From SZUA-370 sp034003955 (GTDB lineage Bacteria; Spirochaetota; Spirochaetia; Treponematales; UBA12059), in the NCBI GenBank assembly GCA_034003955.1, contig JAVEXO010000006.1:1-64000 (forward strand): a stretch of DNA of 64,000 nt, written 5' to 3'. The translations under genes were made by a program, and so were the position numbers. Of the stretch, positions 33,894 to 42,608 are shown one piece after another; the stretch's first letter is position 1; every line of letters begins with the position of its first letter. The notes beneath the pieces were generated by a model that was not told the origin of the DNA, searched no databases, and worked only from the letters and a program-made list of their open reading frames with translations.

Positions 33894-35015
33894 ATGAACC
33901 AGATCATACTTGGGCCGCTCGTCGTAGCCGGAACAGCGGCCTTGCTCGCACTCGTCATTGCCCTCGTTGACCGTGTTGTTAACAACTATGGCGAGGTGGC
34001 GATAGACATCAATCACGGCAAGAAAATGCTCAAGGTCAATGGCGGCTCGCCTCTACTCAGCACACTTGCTTCACAGAGCCTGTACGTGCCTTCCGCCTGC
34101 GGAGGGCGTGGCTCATGTGGCGCTTGCAAGGTACGCGTCTTGTCAGATGTAGGGCCCATCCTCCCTACCGAGACGCCTTATCTGACAACAGAGGAACAGT
34201 CCAACAACGTCAGGCTGGCATGCCAGGTCAAGCTCAAGAAGGACATTGCCATAGAGCTACCCGAAGAGCTTTTTAGCGTCAAGAAATTCTCCGCCACCGT
34301 AGAGAGCATCAAGGACATCACCTACGACATCAAGGAGACAATCTTCAGGCTCAATGATCCAATAAAGATTGAGTTTGTAAGTGGGCAATATGTACAGATA
34401 GTCGTACCACCCTATGATGACGTGAAGGAAAATGTCGAACGTGCCTATTCCATGTCATCAAAGCCTGGAGATTCTGGCCATGTAGAGCTACTCATTCGCT
34501 TGGTTCCCGGCGGCTTGGCCACAACATACGTCCACAAATACCTTAAAGAAGGTGACACGATGGAACTCGTCGGTCCCTTCGGCGAGTTCCGTGTACATGA
34601 TACTCCGGCAACTATGGTATGCGTAGCCGGGGGATCAGGTATGGCACCGTTTAAAAGCATGTTCTACGACATGCGGGATAACAACAGCTTCCCTGAGAAG
34701 GATATTTGGTACTTCTTTGGTGCACGCACCACGCGAGATATGTTCTATCTAGATGAGCTCCGGCAACTAGAGAAAGAATGGTCCCGTTTCCACTTTGTGC
34801 CGGCTCTTTCTGAACCCAAGGAAGACGAAGGATGGAAGGGTGAGGTGGGTCTCATCACCAACGTGCTTGACCGCCATATCAAGGATCATATCGCAAAAGA
34901 CAAGGGCCTTGAAGGCTACCTGTGTGGTAGCCCCGGCATGATCAACGCGTGTATCGATGTGATGACAAAGAACGACATGGACACGGCGCATATCTATTTT
35001 GATAAATTCGCCTGA
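33894..35015 (+). CDS. nqrF: Na+-NQR subunit F (NADH-oxidising)
   Basis: The 373-residue subunit takes electrons from NADH. It has an N-terminal helix (about 5-27), a 2Fe-2S ferredoxin domain with Cys69, Cys75, Cys78 and Cys110, an FAD-binding domain with RAYSMSS, and an NADH-binding domain with VAGGSGMAPFKSM and a C-terminal YLCGSPGM. It confirms Nqr rather than Rnf identity. Ribosome site AAGGAG lies upstream. It follows nqrE by 10 bases. Confidence 0.93.
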   Translation: MNQIILGPLVVAGTAALLALVIALVDRVVNNYGEVAIDINHGKKMLKVNGGSPLLSTLASQSLYVPSACGGRGSCGACKVRVLSDVGPILPTETPYLTTEEQSNNVRLACQVKLKKDIAIELPEELFSVKKFSATVESIKDITYDIKETIFRLNDPIKIEFVSGQYVQIVVPPYDDVKENVERAYSMSSKPGDSGHVELLIRLVPGGLATTYVHKYLKEGDTMELVGPFGEFRVHDTPATMVCVAGGSGMAPFKSMFYDMRDNNSFPEKDIWYFFGARTTRDMFYLDELRQLEKEWSRFHFVPALSEPKEDEGWKGEVGLITNVLDRHIKDHIAKDKGLEGYLCGSPGMINACIDVMTKNDMDTAHIYFDKFA

Positions 35016-35033
35016 TGTCACTGGAGGACTATG

Positions 35034-35483
35034 ATGAAGAATACACAAATCGAGCGGGATGCATACGATCAGATGAAGCCTGGCCTTATTACAGCCCAGG
35101 GTTTTCTAGGTGAAGACAAGAGAAGTCTGGCCGACATCGTTGCCTCGGATAACGAGGCATGGCGTAGAGCCGGGACAGACCCCGATACAGCGGTGGCCTT
35201 CCTAGAAAAGATGCGGGATCTTGGGCAGGGTGGCCTTGGGGAACCGATAGGTATTGAAAAACGCTGGGTCGTGACGGCAGGGGATGCTCGCGGCATCCTA
35301 CCCTGCCCTTTCCATGATGGAAGCTATCACAAAAATTCAATTGTGGTTGTAGATGAAAAGACAGACAAGCGCATCGTCTATTCTGATCTATCGATTCATC
35401 TACTAAGCGCACATCGCTTCTGCCAAGGTCGGGGTAGCCCATTCAGGCTTGACCCCGAGACGATAGCCGAGATGATGCAATAA
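35034..35483 (+). CDS. Conserved protein of unknown function with Cys/His cluster
   Basis: I do not recognise this 149-residue soluble protein. ATG 35034 is preferred over the ATG 3 bases earlier because GGAGG ends 6 bases before it. The N-terminal half is helical. The C-terminal half has beta strands and a striking set of possible metal ligands: Cys91 and His94 in LPCPFHDG, His99, His122, His127 and Cys130 (HRFCQGRGSPF). It has no signal peptide. It sits 18 bases behind nqrF and is probably cotranscribed with it, which hints at a role in the complex or its cofactor assembly (inference). Confidence 0.7.
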   Translation: MKNTQIERDAYDQMKPGLITAQGFLGEDKRSLADIVASDNEAWRRAGTDPDTAVAFLEKMRDLGQGGLGEPIGIEKRWVVTAGDARGILPCPFHDGSYHKNSIVVVDEKTDKRIVYSDLSIHLLSAHRFCQGRGSPFRLDPETIAEMMQ

Positions 35484-35507
35484 GACTTGCGCGAGGAGGC
35501 AAGTCCA

Positions 35508-36812
35508 TTGCACAATCATAGGGTGCAACCATCTGTATCTCGCTACTTTAAATCAGGAATTCAACGGATACTGTTCTCATTTGAGCAGTTCACCAGGCAC
35601 GAGATGGCCAATCATGCCGCAGCAGGAGCATACGCCTTCCTGCTGTCGGCAATACCGGCTATCCTCGTCATTCTATTCGTCTCATCCTGGGCGGTAGCCT
35701 CCTTCAATCCAGAACTAATCCTAAAGGCTTTAGACCCGGTAATAGGTCCACTCGGAGCACGCTCTGCCTTCCAGTCATTCCTGTCAAAGCCCCTGTCAGG
35801 ATTCACCGGAGCCTTTGGTATCATCAACCTGATATGGGCCGCACGGCTCTTTATAGTATCGATACAGCGCGGCATTCGTGTCGTCTATATGAACGCAGCC
35901 AAGGCCAACCGCGTACGGGAAAACATTCTGACATTCACCGTGGAACTCATAATAATAATCGCAGTCGTGCTCATCATCTCGGCCAGCCAGGTTGCCAGAG
36001 CGGCCATGGCAGCCATTCAATGGGCTCCAGCCGCGGCCTTTCTCAGGCTGGCGGTCAAGATATCTCTCCACATCCTGCCCATACTGTCGCTCTGGCTCTT
36101 TGTGTTCCTGACATACAAGAACGTTCCGACGCTCAAGCCAAGAACAAGGAACGCAGCCATCAGCTCCTTGCTGTGTATTGCCACCTCCAGCGCTCTGGGT
36201 GCTCTCTTGAGCCTAACCTTGAACACCACGCGTTACGGTCTCTTGTATGGCATCCTGGGCAACCTCATCATTGGCCTCATAAAGGTATACTTCTTCTTCT
36301 GGCTTTATTTCCTCTTTGCAGAGCTCTGTTATACGATAGAGTACTTCGACTCCCTACTCTTTGCTCGCTTTCACCGCATATCCACATCAGACAAACCCTC
36401 TGGCCGCATCGAGAAATCCTTGTTCCAGGAACCTAAGCGGCTCTTCAATCGCTATGCCCGGCACTACTCCCAGGGCCAGCTAATCTTTTCCAGGGGTGAC
36501 TTGGGCAGGAGTACCTTCTACCTCTATAAAGGCAGGGTTGATATCCATCTGTCCGCCCCTGGAGGCGAAAACGAATCGAAGCATACGAGTGTAGAAGAAG
36601 GAGAACTCTTTGGAGAGATGGCATCCATCCTGTTTGAACCACGATCGGCATGGGCCCTGGCAGGAACAGACTGCACGGTATTCGTCTTGCCACCTGATTT
36701 ATTCGAGCGCTTTCTGGCTCAGGATACCGACGCATCGATGCGTCTCATGCGTTTGATGGCCAATAGACTCAAGACAAATAATAATATTTTTACAAACACG
36801 GATCTTTCATGA
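35508..36812 (+). CDS. YihY/BrkB family membrane protein fused to a cyclic-nucleotide-binding domain
   Basis: The start is TTG 35508, with GAGGAGG 8 bases upstream. Residues about 20-290 are a YihY/UPF0761 membrane domain with six helices and the family motif around HEMANHAAAGAYAFLLSAIPA. Residues about 310-425 form a cNMP-binding domain with the phosphate cassette GELFGEMASILFEPRSAWAL, including Arg379-Ser380-Ala381, which is consistent with real cyclic nucleotide binding. Such a fusion would be a ligand-gated membrane protein. YihY transport function is not established. It overlaps the following phosphoesterase by 4 bases. Confidence 0.85.
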   Translation: MHNHRVQPSVSRYFKSGIQRILFSFEQFTRHEMANHAAAGAYAFLLSAIPAILVILFVSSWAVASFNPELILKALDPVIGPLGARSAFQSFLSKPLSGFTGAFGIINLIWAARLFIVSIQRGIRVVYMNAAKANRVRENILTFTVELIIIIAVVLIISASQVARAAMAAIQWAPAAAFLRLAVKISLHILPILSLWLFVFLTYKNVPTLKPRTRNAAISSLLCIATSSALGALLSLTLNTTRYGLLYGILGNLIIGLIKVYFFFWLYFLFAELCYTIEYFDSLLFARFHRISTSDKPSGRIEKSLFQEPKRLFNRYARHYSQGQLIFSRGDLGRSTFYLYKGRVDIHLSAPGGENESKHTSVEEGELFGEMASILFEPRSAWALAGTDCTVFVLPPDLFERFLAQDTDASMRLMRLMANRLKTNNNIFTNTDLS

Positions 36813-37339
36813 GAATACTCGTCGTATCTGATACCCATGGAGACTATAAGAGCCTGGCGGCTACCCTCAGGCTGCTGGGCAGATCGGTGGGAGCCCTCGT
36901 ACACCTGGGCGACGGCTCTAGAGACATACGTTCGGCCGCTCATACCGGCGCTCCCATGCCACCCACCTATGGCCTCAGGGGCAACGTCGATTCAGATGCA
37001 TCTGTACCTCTGCTACGTCGTATCGAGGCGGAAGACAAGACAATACTAGCGGCTCATGGGCACCGCTATCCTCTCGGAGAAGGGGTCTCTTGTCTTGCAA
37101 GAGCCGCCAAGCTCGAGGGCGCGCGCGCCTTCTTCTTCGGGCATACACACGTCCCCTTTGTGCAGGACCGTGGTGGAGTACTCATTCTAAACCCCGGCAG
37201 CCTCTCGCGCCCGCGCGGCCCATGGGGGCCTAGCTTTGCCATCGTAGAGGCGTCCGTGGCTTCAGCCTATCTAGACGTTAAATTCTACGAGCTCATAGGA
37301 AGCTACGCCTCACCACGGCTCAAGGCTATACGACCGTAG
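36809..37339 (+). CDS. Metallophosphoesterase, YfcE/MJ0936 family
   Basis: The 176-residue enzyme has the metal motifs in order: SDTHGD (7-12), HLGDGSRD, LRGNVDSD, AHGHRY and FFGHTHVP, followed by NPGSLSRPR. Members hydrolyse phosphodiesters or pyrophosphate bonds with Mn2+. It overlaps the YihY-cNMP fusion gene by 4 bases. A nucleotide phosphodiesterase coupled to a cyclic-nucleotide-binding protein would be logical, but the substrate is not shown. Confidence 0.88.
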   Translation: MRILVVSDTHGDYKSLAATLRLLGRSVGALVHLGDGSRDIRSAAHTGAPMPPTYGLRGNVDSDASVPLLRRIEAEDKTILAAHGHRYPLGEGVSCLARAAKLEGARAFFFGHTHVPFVQDRGGVLILNPGSLSRPRGPWGPSFAIVEASVASAYLDVKFYELIGSYASPRLKAIRP

Positions 37340-37417
37340 ACAGCCATGCTATCGTTTCGATACTTAAAATATGGACTCAAACTTGCATCTTGTTCAAAAA
37401 AAACTGATATTAGAAGC

Positions 37418-38110
37418 ATGGAACAGAAGATAAAGCCCAAGGCCAGCCATCCCAGAGCAGGTCGCGCCTGGTTCTTGGCCGGCATTATAACGGCCATCCT
37501 CCTCGTAGCGGGCGGCGTCGCCTTGGGCGTCCTGGCCGCCAGGAAGCCCGATCCCCTGGTCGTAGAGCAGTCGTTTCGCTCCTATGTTCAGAGCCTGGCC
37601 AAGGCAGGCAAGATAGTCATAGTCGAGGCTAGAGAACAGCTACTCATCAGCTCGACGACTCCAAGACTGCTTTTTGGGGACAACGCGGTGGGCCGATTCC
37701 TCGGTATACGCGCCGACGCAACGATTGAGGCTTCGGCCTGGGCCGATATTTCGTACTGCATAGACTTGGTACACGGCGAGTCATGGTCTGTTCGCTACGA
37801 CCCTGACGCGGGAGGTACCCTGTGGTTCTCCTCCCCTTCTCTTTCGATGCTGACGCCCGCTATACAGACAGAAACAATAGAGATACGCACCACCGAGAGG
37901 TCTATTCTGCTCGATGAGCGCAGACTCGAGGAAGACGCCCTGAGAGGACTCACCGCCCGTTTCGTCGAGGCGGCATCGGCCCGACTAGAGGATCCTGAGC
38001 TCAGGTTAAAGGCAATTGAGGCACTCAAGGATATCATCTTCCTCTTTGGATCCAAAGGCGGAGTTCCCGTCGAGCGCGTGGATATATCGTTCGCACCGGC
38101 AGCGAGCTGA
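37418..38110 (+). CDS. Single-span membrane protein of unknown function
   Basis: With ATG 37418 the protein is 230 residues; an ATG at 37346 would add 24 and neither has a good ribosome site. A basic N-terminus precedes one helix (AWFLAGIITAILLVAGGVALGVLAA). The extracytoplasmic part resembles the DUF4230 pattern: SYVQSLAKAGKIVIVEAREQ, then GIRADATIEASAWADISYCIDL. It would be a membrane-anchored periplasmic domain. No function can be given. It is on the same strand as the phosphoesterase and THEP1 genes and may belong to their unit. Confidence 0.6.
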   Translation: MEQKIKPKASHPRAGRAWFLAGIITAILLVAGGVALGVLAARKPDPLVVEQSFRSYVQSLAKAGKIVIVEAREQLLISSTTPRLLFGDNAVGRFLGIRADATIEASAWADISYCIDLVHGESWSVRYDPDAGGTLWFSSPSLSMLTPAIQTETIEIRTTERSILLDERRLEEDALRGLTARFVEAASARLEDPELRLKAIEALKDIIFLFGSKGGVPVERVDISFAPAAS

Positions 38111-38138
38111 CCCAGCCTTGGTAGACAGAAACTCAAGG

Positions 38139-38747
38139 ATGCTCATAGTCTCAGGCATAAGCGGCTCGGGCAAGACGAGCGCTTGCTTCCTTGCGGCCAA
38201 GACCCTGGCTGAAGCTGGTGCCTCGGTAGGTGGCATCCTATGCAAAGCCATCCTTGAGGATGGACGCAAGACCGGTATTTCATGCCTTAACATGAGCCCC
38301 GAACACGCAGGCAAGCCATGGCTCTTGGCCACGATTGAGCCCGAGTGCAAGCCTAGACCCACAGCACAGCAATTAGACGATACTGATCCTCAACTACTTC
38401 GCTTTGGCATGTGGCAATTTTTTAAAGAAGCCTTGAAAAGAGCCGACGAAGAAGTCGTGCACTATTTGAGCCAGATTCCCATGGACGGTGTGCATAGGAC
38501 AGTCGTATTCATCGATGAGATAGGTCCCTTGGAACTGGACAGGAATCTCGGTATGCAAAGGACACTAGCCGGCCTCGATGCCGTGGCGCGTGGTGGGGGG
38601 CTCGATACTACCGATTACATCGTCGTCGCCAGGCCAGACATAGCACGACGCCTCTCGTCTAGATGGCCACAATCGGCGCTGCTTGCCATCGATGGCATGA
38701 GCATAGAGATGGCGGCAGAATCAATCAGCCGCCGGATGACATGGTAA
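38139..38747 (+). CDS. Nucleoside-triphosphatase, THEP1 family
   Basis: The P-loop GISGSGKTS lies directly after the ATG at 38139, and the Walker B region reads VVFIDEIGPLELD, the THEP1 hallmark. The 202-residue NTPase hydrolyses several NTPs in vitro; its cellular role is unknown. Residues 30-60 (GGILCKAILEDGRKTGISCLNM) match the family's first strand pair. The ribosome site for this ATG is poor, so an upstream start remains possible. The 3' end overlaps the convergent gene by 23 bases. Confidence 0.75.
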   Translation: MLIVSGISGSGKTSACFLAAKTLAEAGASVGGILCKAILEDGRKTGISCLNMSPEHAGKPWLLATIEPECKPRPTAQQLDDTDPQLLRFGMWQFFKEALKRADEEVVHYLSQIPMDGVHRTVVFIDEIGPLELDRNLGMQRTLAGLDAVARGGGLDTTDYIVVARPDIARRLSSRWPQSALLAIDGMSIEMAAESISRRMTW

Positions 38748-39435
38748 GTGCAGAAACAGGTCTTCCATCCCGACCATAGAGCAGACGGGAATTGAGGGGA
38801 TCGGCAATGCGTTCTCCCCTGTACATGAATACATAATAATACTCGCCAGGATCAAGCCTGAGCTGCAACTCGTATCGGCCTCTGGACACCTCTACGAGAT
38901 CGTGTATGAATGGATCCCAGGCGTTGAATGAACCGGCCACGGTGACCCTTTGCCCCGGCTCTCCTTCAAAGTAGAAGGTAGCAACACCATCTCCGGCAGG
39001 GTCCCAGACACCGAGCACGGTACGAGGACGGCTTGGAATGCTGGCAATCGACATCGAGGCACCGGTGGCCCTGTCCCTGTCGACACGAGGATTGAAAGGA
39101 TCAGCCGCCCACAAACCATCAAGAACGAGCCTATAGCGTATCAGTGACTCGTCACCGTAGGGTATTGGTACGGCCAACACAAATATCCCATATCGATTTA
39201 CCTCAAAGGAATGCACACTACGCCAACTCTCGTGGGAAAATGCAGCGCCTACGTAGCGGTATGGACCCGAGGCGCTCAAAACGAGGTAATTCTCCACAAT
39301 GGCAGGAGCCTGAGCCACCTTGAGGCCGGATAAATAGAGGTGCAGGTTTACCGAAGTAATGTCGAAGGCGGATACGCCGCTTAAGGGCAGGAGTGCCACG
39401 GCGCAAGCCACCACAAGGACCTTCCAAATTCTCAT
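38725..39435 (-). CDS. Secreted protein with two early-set (CBM48/AMPK-like) domains
   Basis: The 236-residue protein has a clean signal peptide (VLVVACAVALLPLSGVSA). Two similar immunoglobulin-like early-set domains follow. The second (about 155-230) reads VTVAGSFNAWDPFIHDLVEV, then GRYELQLRLDPGEYYYVFMYRGERIADPLN, the glycogen-binding CBM48/AMPK-beta pattern. The first (about 50-130) has the related IRYRLVLDGLWAADPFNPRV ending. Exported CBM48-like proteins without a catalytic domain are unusual, so it may bind a periplasmic glycan or have lost sugar binding. It diverges from the FlcA-like gene. Confidence 0.65.
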   Translation of the reverse strand: MRIWKVLVVACAVALLPLSGVSAFDITSVNLHLYLSGLKVAQAPAIVENYLVLSASGPYRYVGAAFSHESWRSVHSFEVNRYGIFVLAVPIPYGDESLIRYRLVLDGLWAADPFNPRVDRDRATGASMSIASIPSRPRTVLGVWDPAGDGVATFYFEGEPGQRVTVAGSFNAWDPFIHDLVEVSRGRYELQLRLDPGEYYYVFMYRGERIADPLNSRLLYGRDGRPVSALTMSSGG

Positions 39436-39563
39436 CGATACTCCAACGTAGGGATACGACTATAGTATCGGTATGCCAATGCCCTGGCTTGAAGCGACTT
39501 TAAATGATATAACTTTTCGTTCTATACATATTTCAAATTATTCCGTTAATATAAGCACTAGCC

Positions 39564-42560
39564 ATGCCAAAACTGCAGGATATCGAGCAATTCAAGGCCT
39601 CCCTTAAAAGCCTCGGCAGGGAAACCGAGACACTCGCCAGATGGGGAGAGTCTTGGCAGGACACCGAACCTCCGCCCCAGGGTGTGCCCGACGACATAGC
39701 GTCCTTGCTCGACATGGATATGGATACCCAGCCCGAGGAGCCAGCCTCAGACAAGGAATCCTTGACCGATACCGCTGATCAGGATTTTACATCGTTTCTC
39801 GATGACATGAATTTAGACGAAGATGCCCCGCTCGCCGAGTCGCCTTCTGTACAGGAAATTCCTGACGCAGATATGACCACAGATATGTCCTTGGATGATT
39901 TTGAGCTTCCTGGTGCCTTTGAAGACGACACAACACCAGAGCCCGAGGACGATTTCTCTGTCCCTGAATCGTTGCTTGAGAATCTGGAGTCACTATCGGC
40001 GGAAGATGAGACAGAACTATCAGAACTGCCTGAAATGCCTGAACCATCCGACGAAACCATCGAACCGGACAGTTTCGACAACCCGGATTTTCCAGATTCA
40101 AACGATACGCAGAGCTCTTTTGGCCTTCCAGAAGAAGGCACAGAGGACGAGTTCTCACTACCAGACCTGGAAGAAGAGCCGGCAACCCTAGAAGCCAGCA
40201 GCGATGAAGCTTCTACGCCCTCTTTTGATGCAGGCTTTGACCTTGGCATAGAATCGATGGAAGGCGACTCGTTCGACCAGTTCGACTTGGGTGGTTTGTC
40301 CCAGGACACGGTCGTGCCCGAGCTAGGCGCCGAAGATTTCGATACCCAGATGGCCAGCCTGGACGGTGAGGCAATCACCTCTGATACATTCTCGCTCGAT
40401 ACAGACTGGGGAGGCGACTTCTCTATCCCGGGTTTCGAGATGGGCGGAGATGCCAAGCCAGAACCAGCAAGCAAGACAGCAAAAGCCTCACCCGGAGCAT
40501 CACTGGCAGGAGCCTTTGGAACGGGCAGCCCAAGGCTCGCCTCCGAGAAAAAGGCCAGGGCCGTAGATCTATCAGACGCACAGGTCGACGAGCTACAGGA
40601 TACCCTGCTTTCCTATCCACTCAACCTGCGCCTGGCCATAGAGGACATCATTGCCAACGGCAAGGGGACAGAAGCCCAGCAGGCAGACCTCGTCTGGATG
40701 TTGGTAGAAGGCGCCTCCCCCAAAGACTCCTCGAAGCTAGCCGGCAGGGTATTAAAACGATATATCGAGGTTCCATCAAGCTTTACAAAGAAAACAGGTG
40801 CCGCTTTCGAGGCGGAAAAAGGCAGTCTACGCTACGTTTTCATACACTCAATCCTTCCCGTCCTTCAGGTTCTGATACTCGTAGCTGCAGGGGCCGGCGC
40901 ACTTTTCTACCTTGGGTACTCCTTTGCCTATAAACCATTGAAGGCCAACCACCTGTACACCACGGGCTACAAACAGATAGAACTTACAAAATATGGAGAA
41001 TCTATAGAGTTATTCCAAAAGGCCGATGCCTTGTGGACCATGAAGGGCTGGCATTACAAATACGCCGAAGCCTACGCCGCGGCAGCTCAATACCCCAGAG
41101 CCGAGGCGATGTATGACAGACTGCTGAAATCGTGGCCTAAAGAAACCAAGGCAGCCTTAGCCTATGCAACAATGGAGATGGATCTCTATGCATTTGCCAA
41201 AACAGAAACGGTACTACAACAGCACATTCTCAATAGGGATTACTTCAACAAACAGGCTCTTCTCCTATCAGCCAAAAATTTCCTGAACTGGGCAGATTTT
41301 GAACAACAGCGCTACAACCCACCCAAAACCGAGGATATAGCCGGCATATATGAAAAAGCCCGCCTCCAGCTTGCTACCCTCATGGAACGCCACGGACGAT
41401 CAGACGGCTACCTTGAGATGATGCTCCTGTACCTGATACGGACGGAGCGCCTATCGGGCGTGGACAAAATGAGCGAAATAAAGCCATTGTCATCATACTT
41501 CGTCTCCAATAAGAAGAGCGCATGGTCCGCCTCTACTCTTGCAGAACTAGCTGATTATCTACTGGATAAGGATGATACAGAACAGGTAAACGCCATCCTG
41601 TTATCGGCCGTAGACCGTGACGGTAGCGTTCCTGAGGTGCATGTAGCCATGGGGCGCTGGAATCGCCGTTCAGGATTCCCGAAAGATGAACTCAAGGCTC
41701 TTGAATTTGCCGCCAGATTCTTTGCAGAGGCTGATACAAGCACCGGCCTTACACCAAAACGCATAAAGGCCTATATAACGGCAATGCTGCGCTTAGGCGA
41801 GCTACGCCGTGATGATGGCAGAAGCCTCGATGCCGAGGACGCGTTCAACATAGCCATAGACCGCTATGAACGAGCCTTAACATCGAGACAATTCAGAACA
41901 GCACCTGAATTTGGCAGGGCCTATAGCCTTCTGGCCGACATCTACTTTTCTGACCGTATGGACTTTTCTGGTGCCCTGTCCTTGTATTCCAAGGCCGAGG
42001 CGAGCGGCTTTGTTAGCCCAGAAACAGACTACAGACGGGGATACATTCATTATATGGATCCATCCGACGACGGATCAGCCGCCTTGCGCTTCTTCTATCG
42101 TGCAGGGCTGGACAGGGAAGCCTCCCCCTATCTCCAACTGGCTACCGCGGGTGCCCTCTACGCCAGAAGCGACTACTTCGCCGCCCAGGGTTACTACTCC
42201 ATGCTAGCCGCAAGGCTACAGTTTGAGCTCGACACCCTCTCGCTCCCGAGCCCACAGGTCAAACCATCACACAACGAAATAGTCGAGCTCCTCATGATAA
42301 CAAGGAACAACCTCGGCACCACCCTCTTCCGCGTGGCAGAACGCATGGGTGATGCCCGTAAACGCTCCGACGCAATGATTGAGTTTACAGAATCCGCAAG
42401 ACTGTTCGACGCCCTGGAGCGCGACCAAGTGAGCATGATCCGGCCTGAGACGAAGAATCTAGGCTTTTTAAATCTAGACTTCGCTCTCCATCCCATGCGC
42501 GGCATAGACCTGGCCGTGTACCGCAACATACCCACAGAGATGGCTTACCCCAAGAAGTAA
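39564..42560 (+). CDS. Large TPR membrane protein, FlcA-like (periplasmic flagellar collar)
   Basis: The 998-residue protein has an acidic, Ser/Pro/Asp/Glu-rich low-complexity region (about 30-300) with repeated DxFxLP-like motifs, a conserved helical block at 330-402 (LQDTLLSYPLNLRLAIEDII), one membrane helix (426-452), and a long C-terminal TPR array (about 460-990). This architecture matches the spirochaete collar protein FlcA (BB0326 of Borrelia), which organises the periplasmic flagellar motor and stators. The identity is inferred from layout, not alignment. The ribosome site is weak. No flagellar gene is adjacent. Confidence 0.6.
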   Translation: MPKLQDIEQFKASLKSLGRETETLARWGESWQDTEPPPQGVPDDIASLLDMDMDTQPEEPASDKESLTDTADQDFTSFLDDMNLDEDAPLAESPSVQEIPDADMTTDMSLDDFELPGAFEDDTTPEPEDDFSVPESLLENLESLSAEDETELSELPEMPEPSDETIEPDSFDNPDFPDSNDTQSSFGLPEEGTEDEFSLPDLEEEPATLEASSDEASTPSFDAGFDLGIESMEGDSFDQFDLGGLSQDTVVPELGAEDFDTQMASLDGEAITSDTFSLDTDWGGDFSIPGFEMGGDAKPEPASKTAKASPGASLAGAFGTGSPRLASEKKARAVDLSDAQVDELQDTLLSYPLNLRLAIEDIIANGKGTEAQQADLVWMLVEGASPKDSSKLAGRVLKRYIEVPSSFTKKTGAAFEAEKGSLRYVFIHSILPVLQVLILVAAGAGALFYLGYSFAYKPLKANHLYTTGYKQIELTKYGESIELFQKADALWTMKGWHYKYAEAYAAAAQYPRAEAMYDRLLKSWPKETKAALAYATMEMDLYAFAKTETVLQQHILNRDYFNKQALLLSAKNFLNWADFEQQRYNPPKTEDIAGIYEKARLQLATLMERHGRSDGYLEMMLLYLIRTERLSGVDKMSEIKPLSSYFVSNKKSAWSASTLAELADYLLDKDDTEQVNAILLSAVDRDGSVPEVHVAMGRWNRRSGFPKDELKALEFAARFFAEADTSTGLTPKRIKAYITAMLRLGELRRDDGRSLDAEDAFNIAIDRYERALTSRQFRTAPEFGRAYSLLADIYFSDRMDFSGALSLYSKAEASGFVSPETDYRRGYIHYMDPSDDGSAALRFFYRAGLDREASPYLQLATAGALYARSDYFAAQGYYSMLAARLQFELDTLSLPSPQVKPSHNEIVELLMITRNNLGTTLFRVAERMGDARKRSDAMIEFTESARLFDALERDQVSMIRPETKNLGFLNLDFALHPMRGIDLAVYRNIPTEMAYPKK

Positions 42561-42608
42561 TTTGGCATTCTGCTACCCAAAAAAAGCGGCTTGCCCTATA
42601 CTCAAGCG

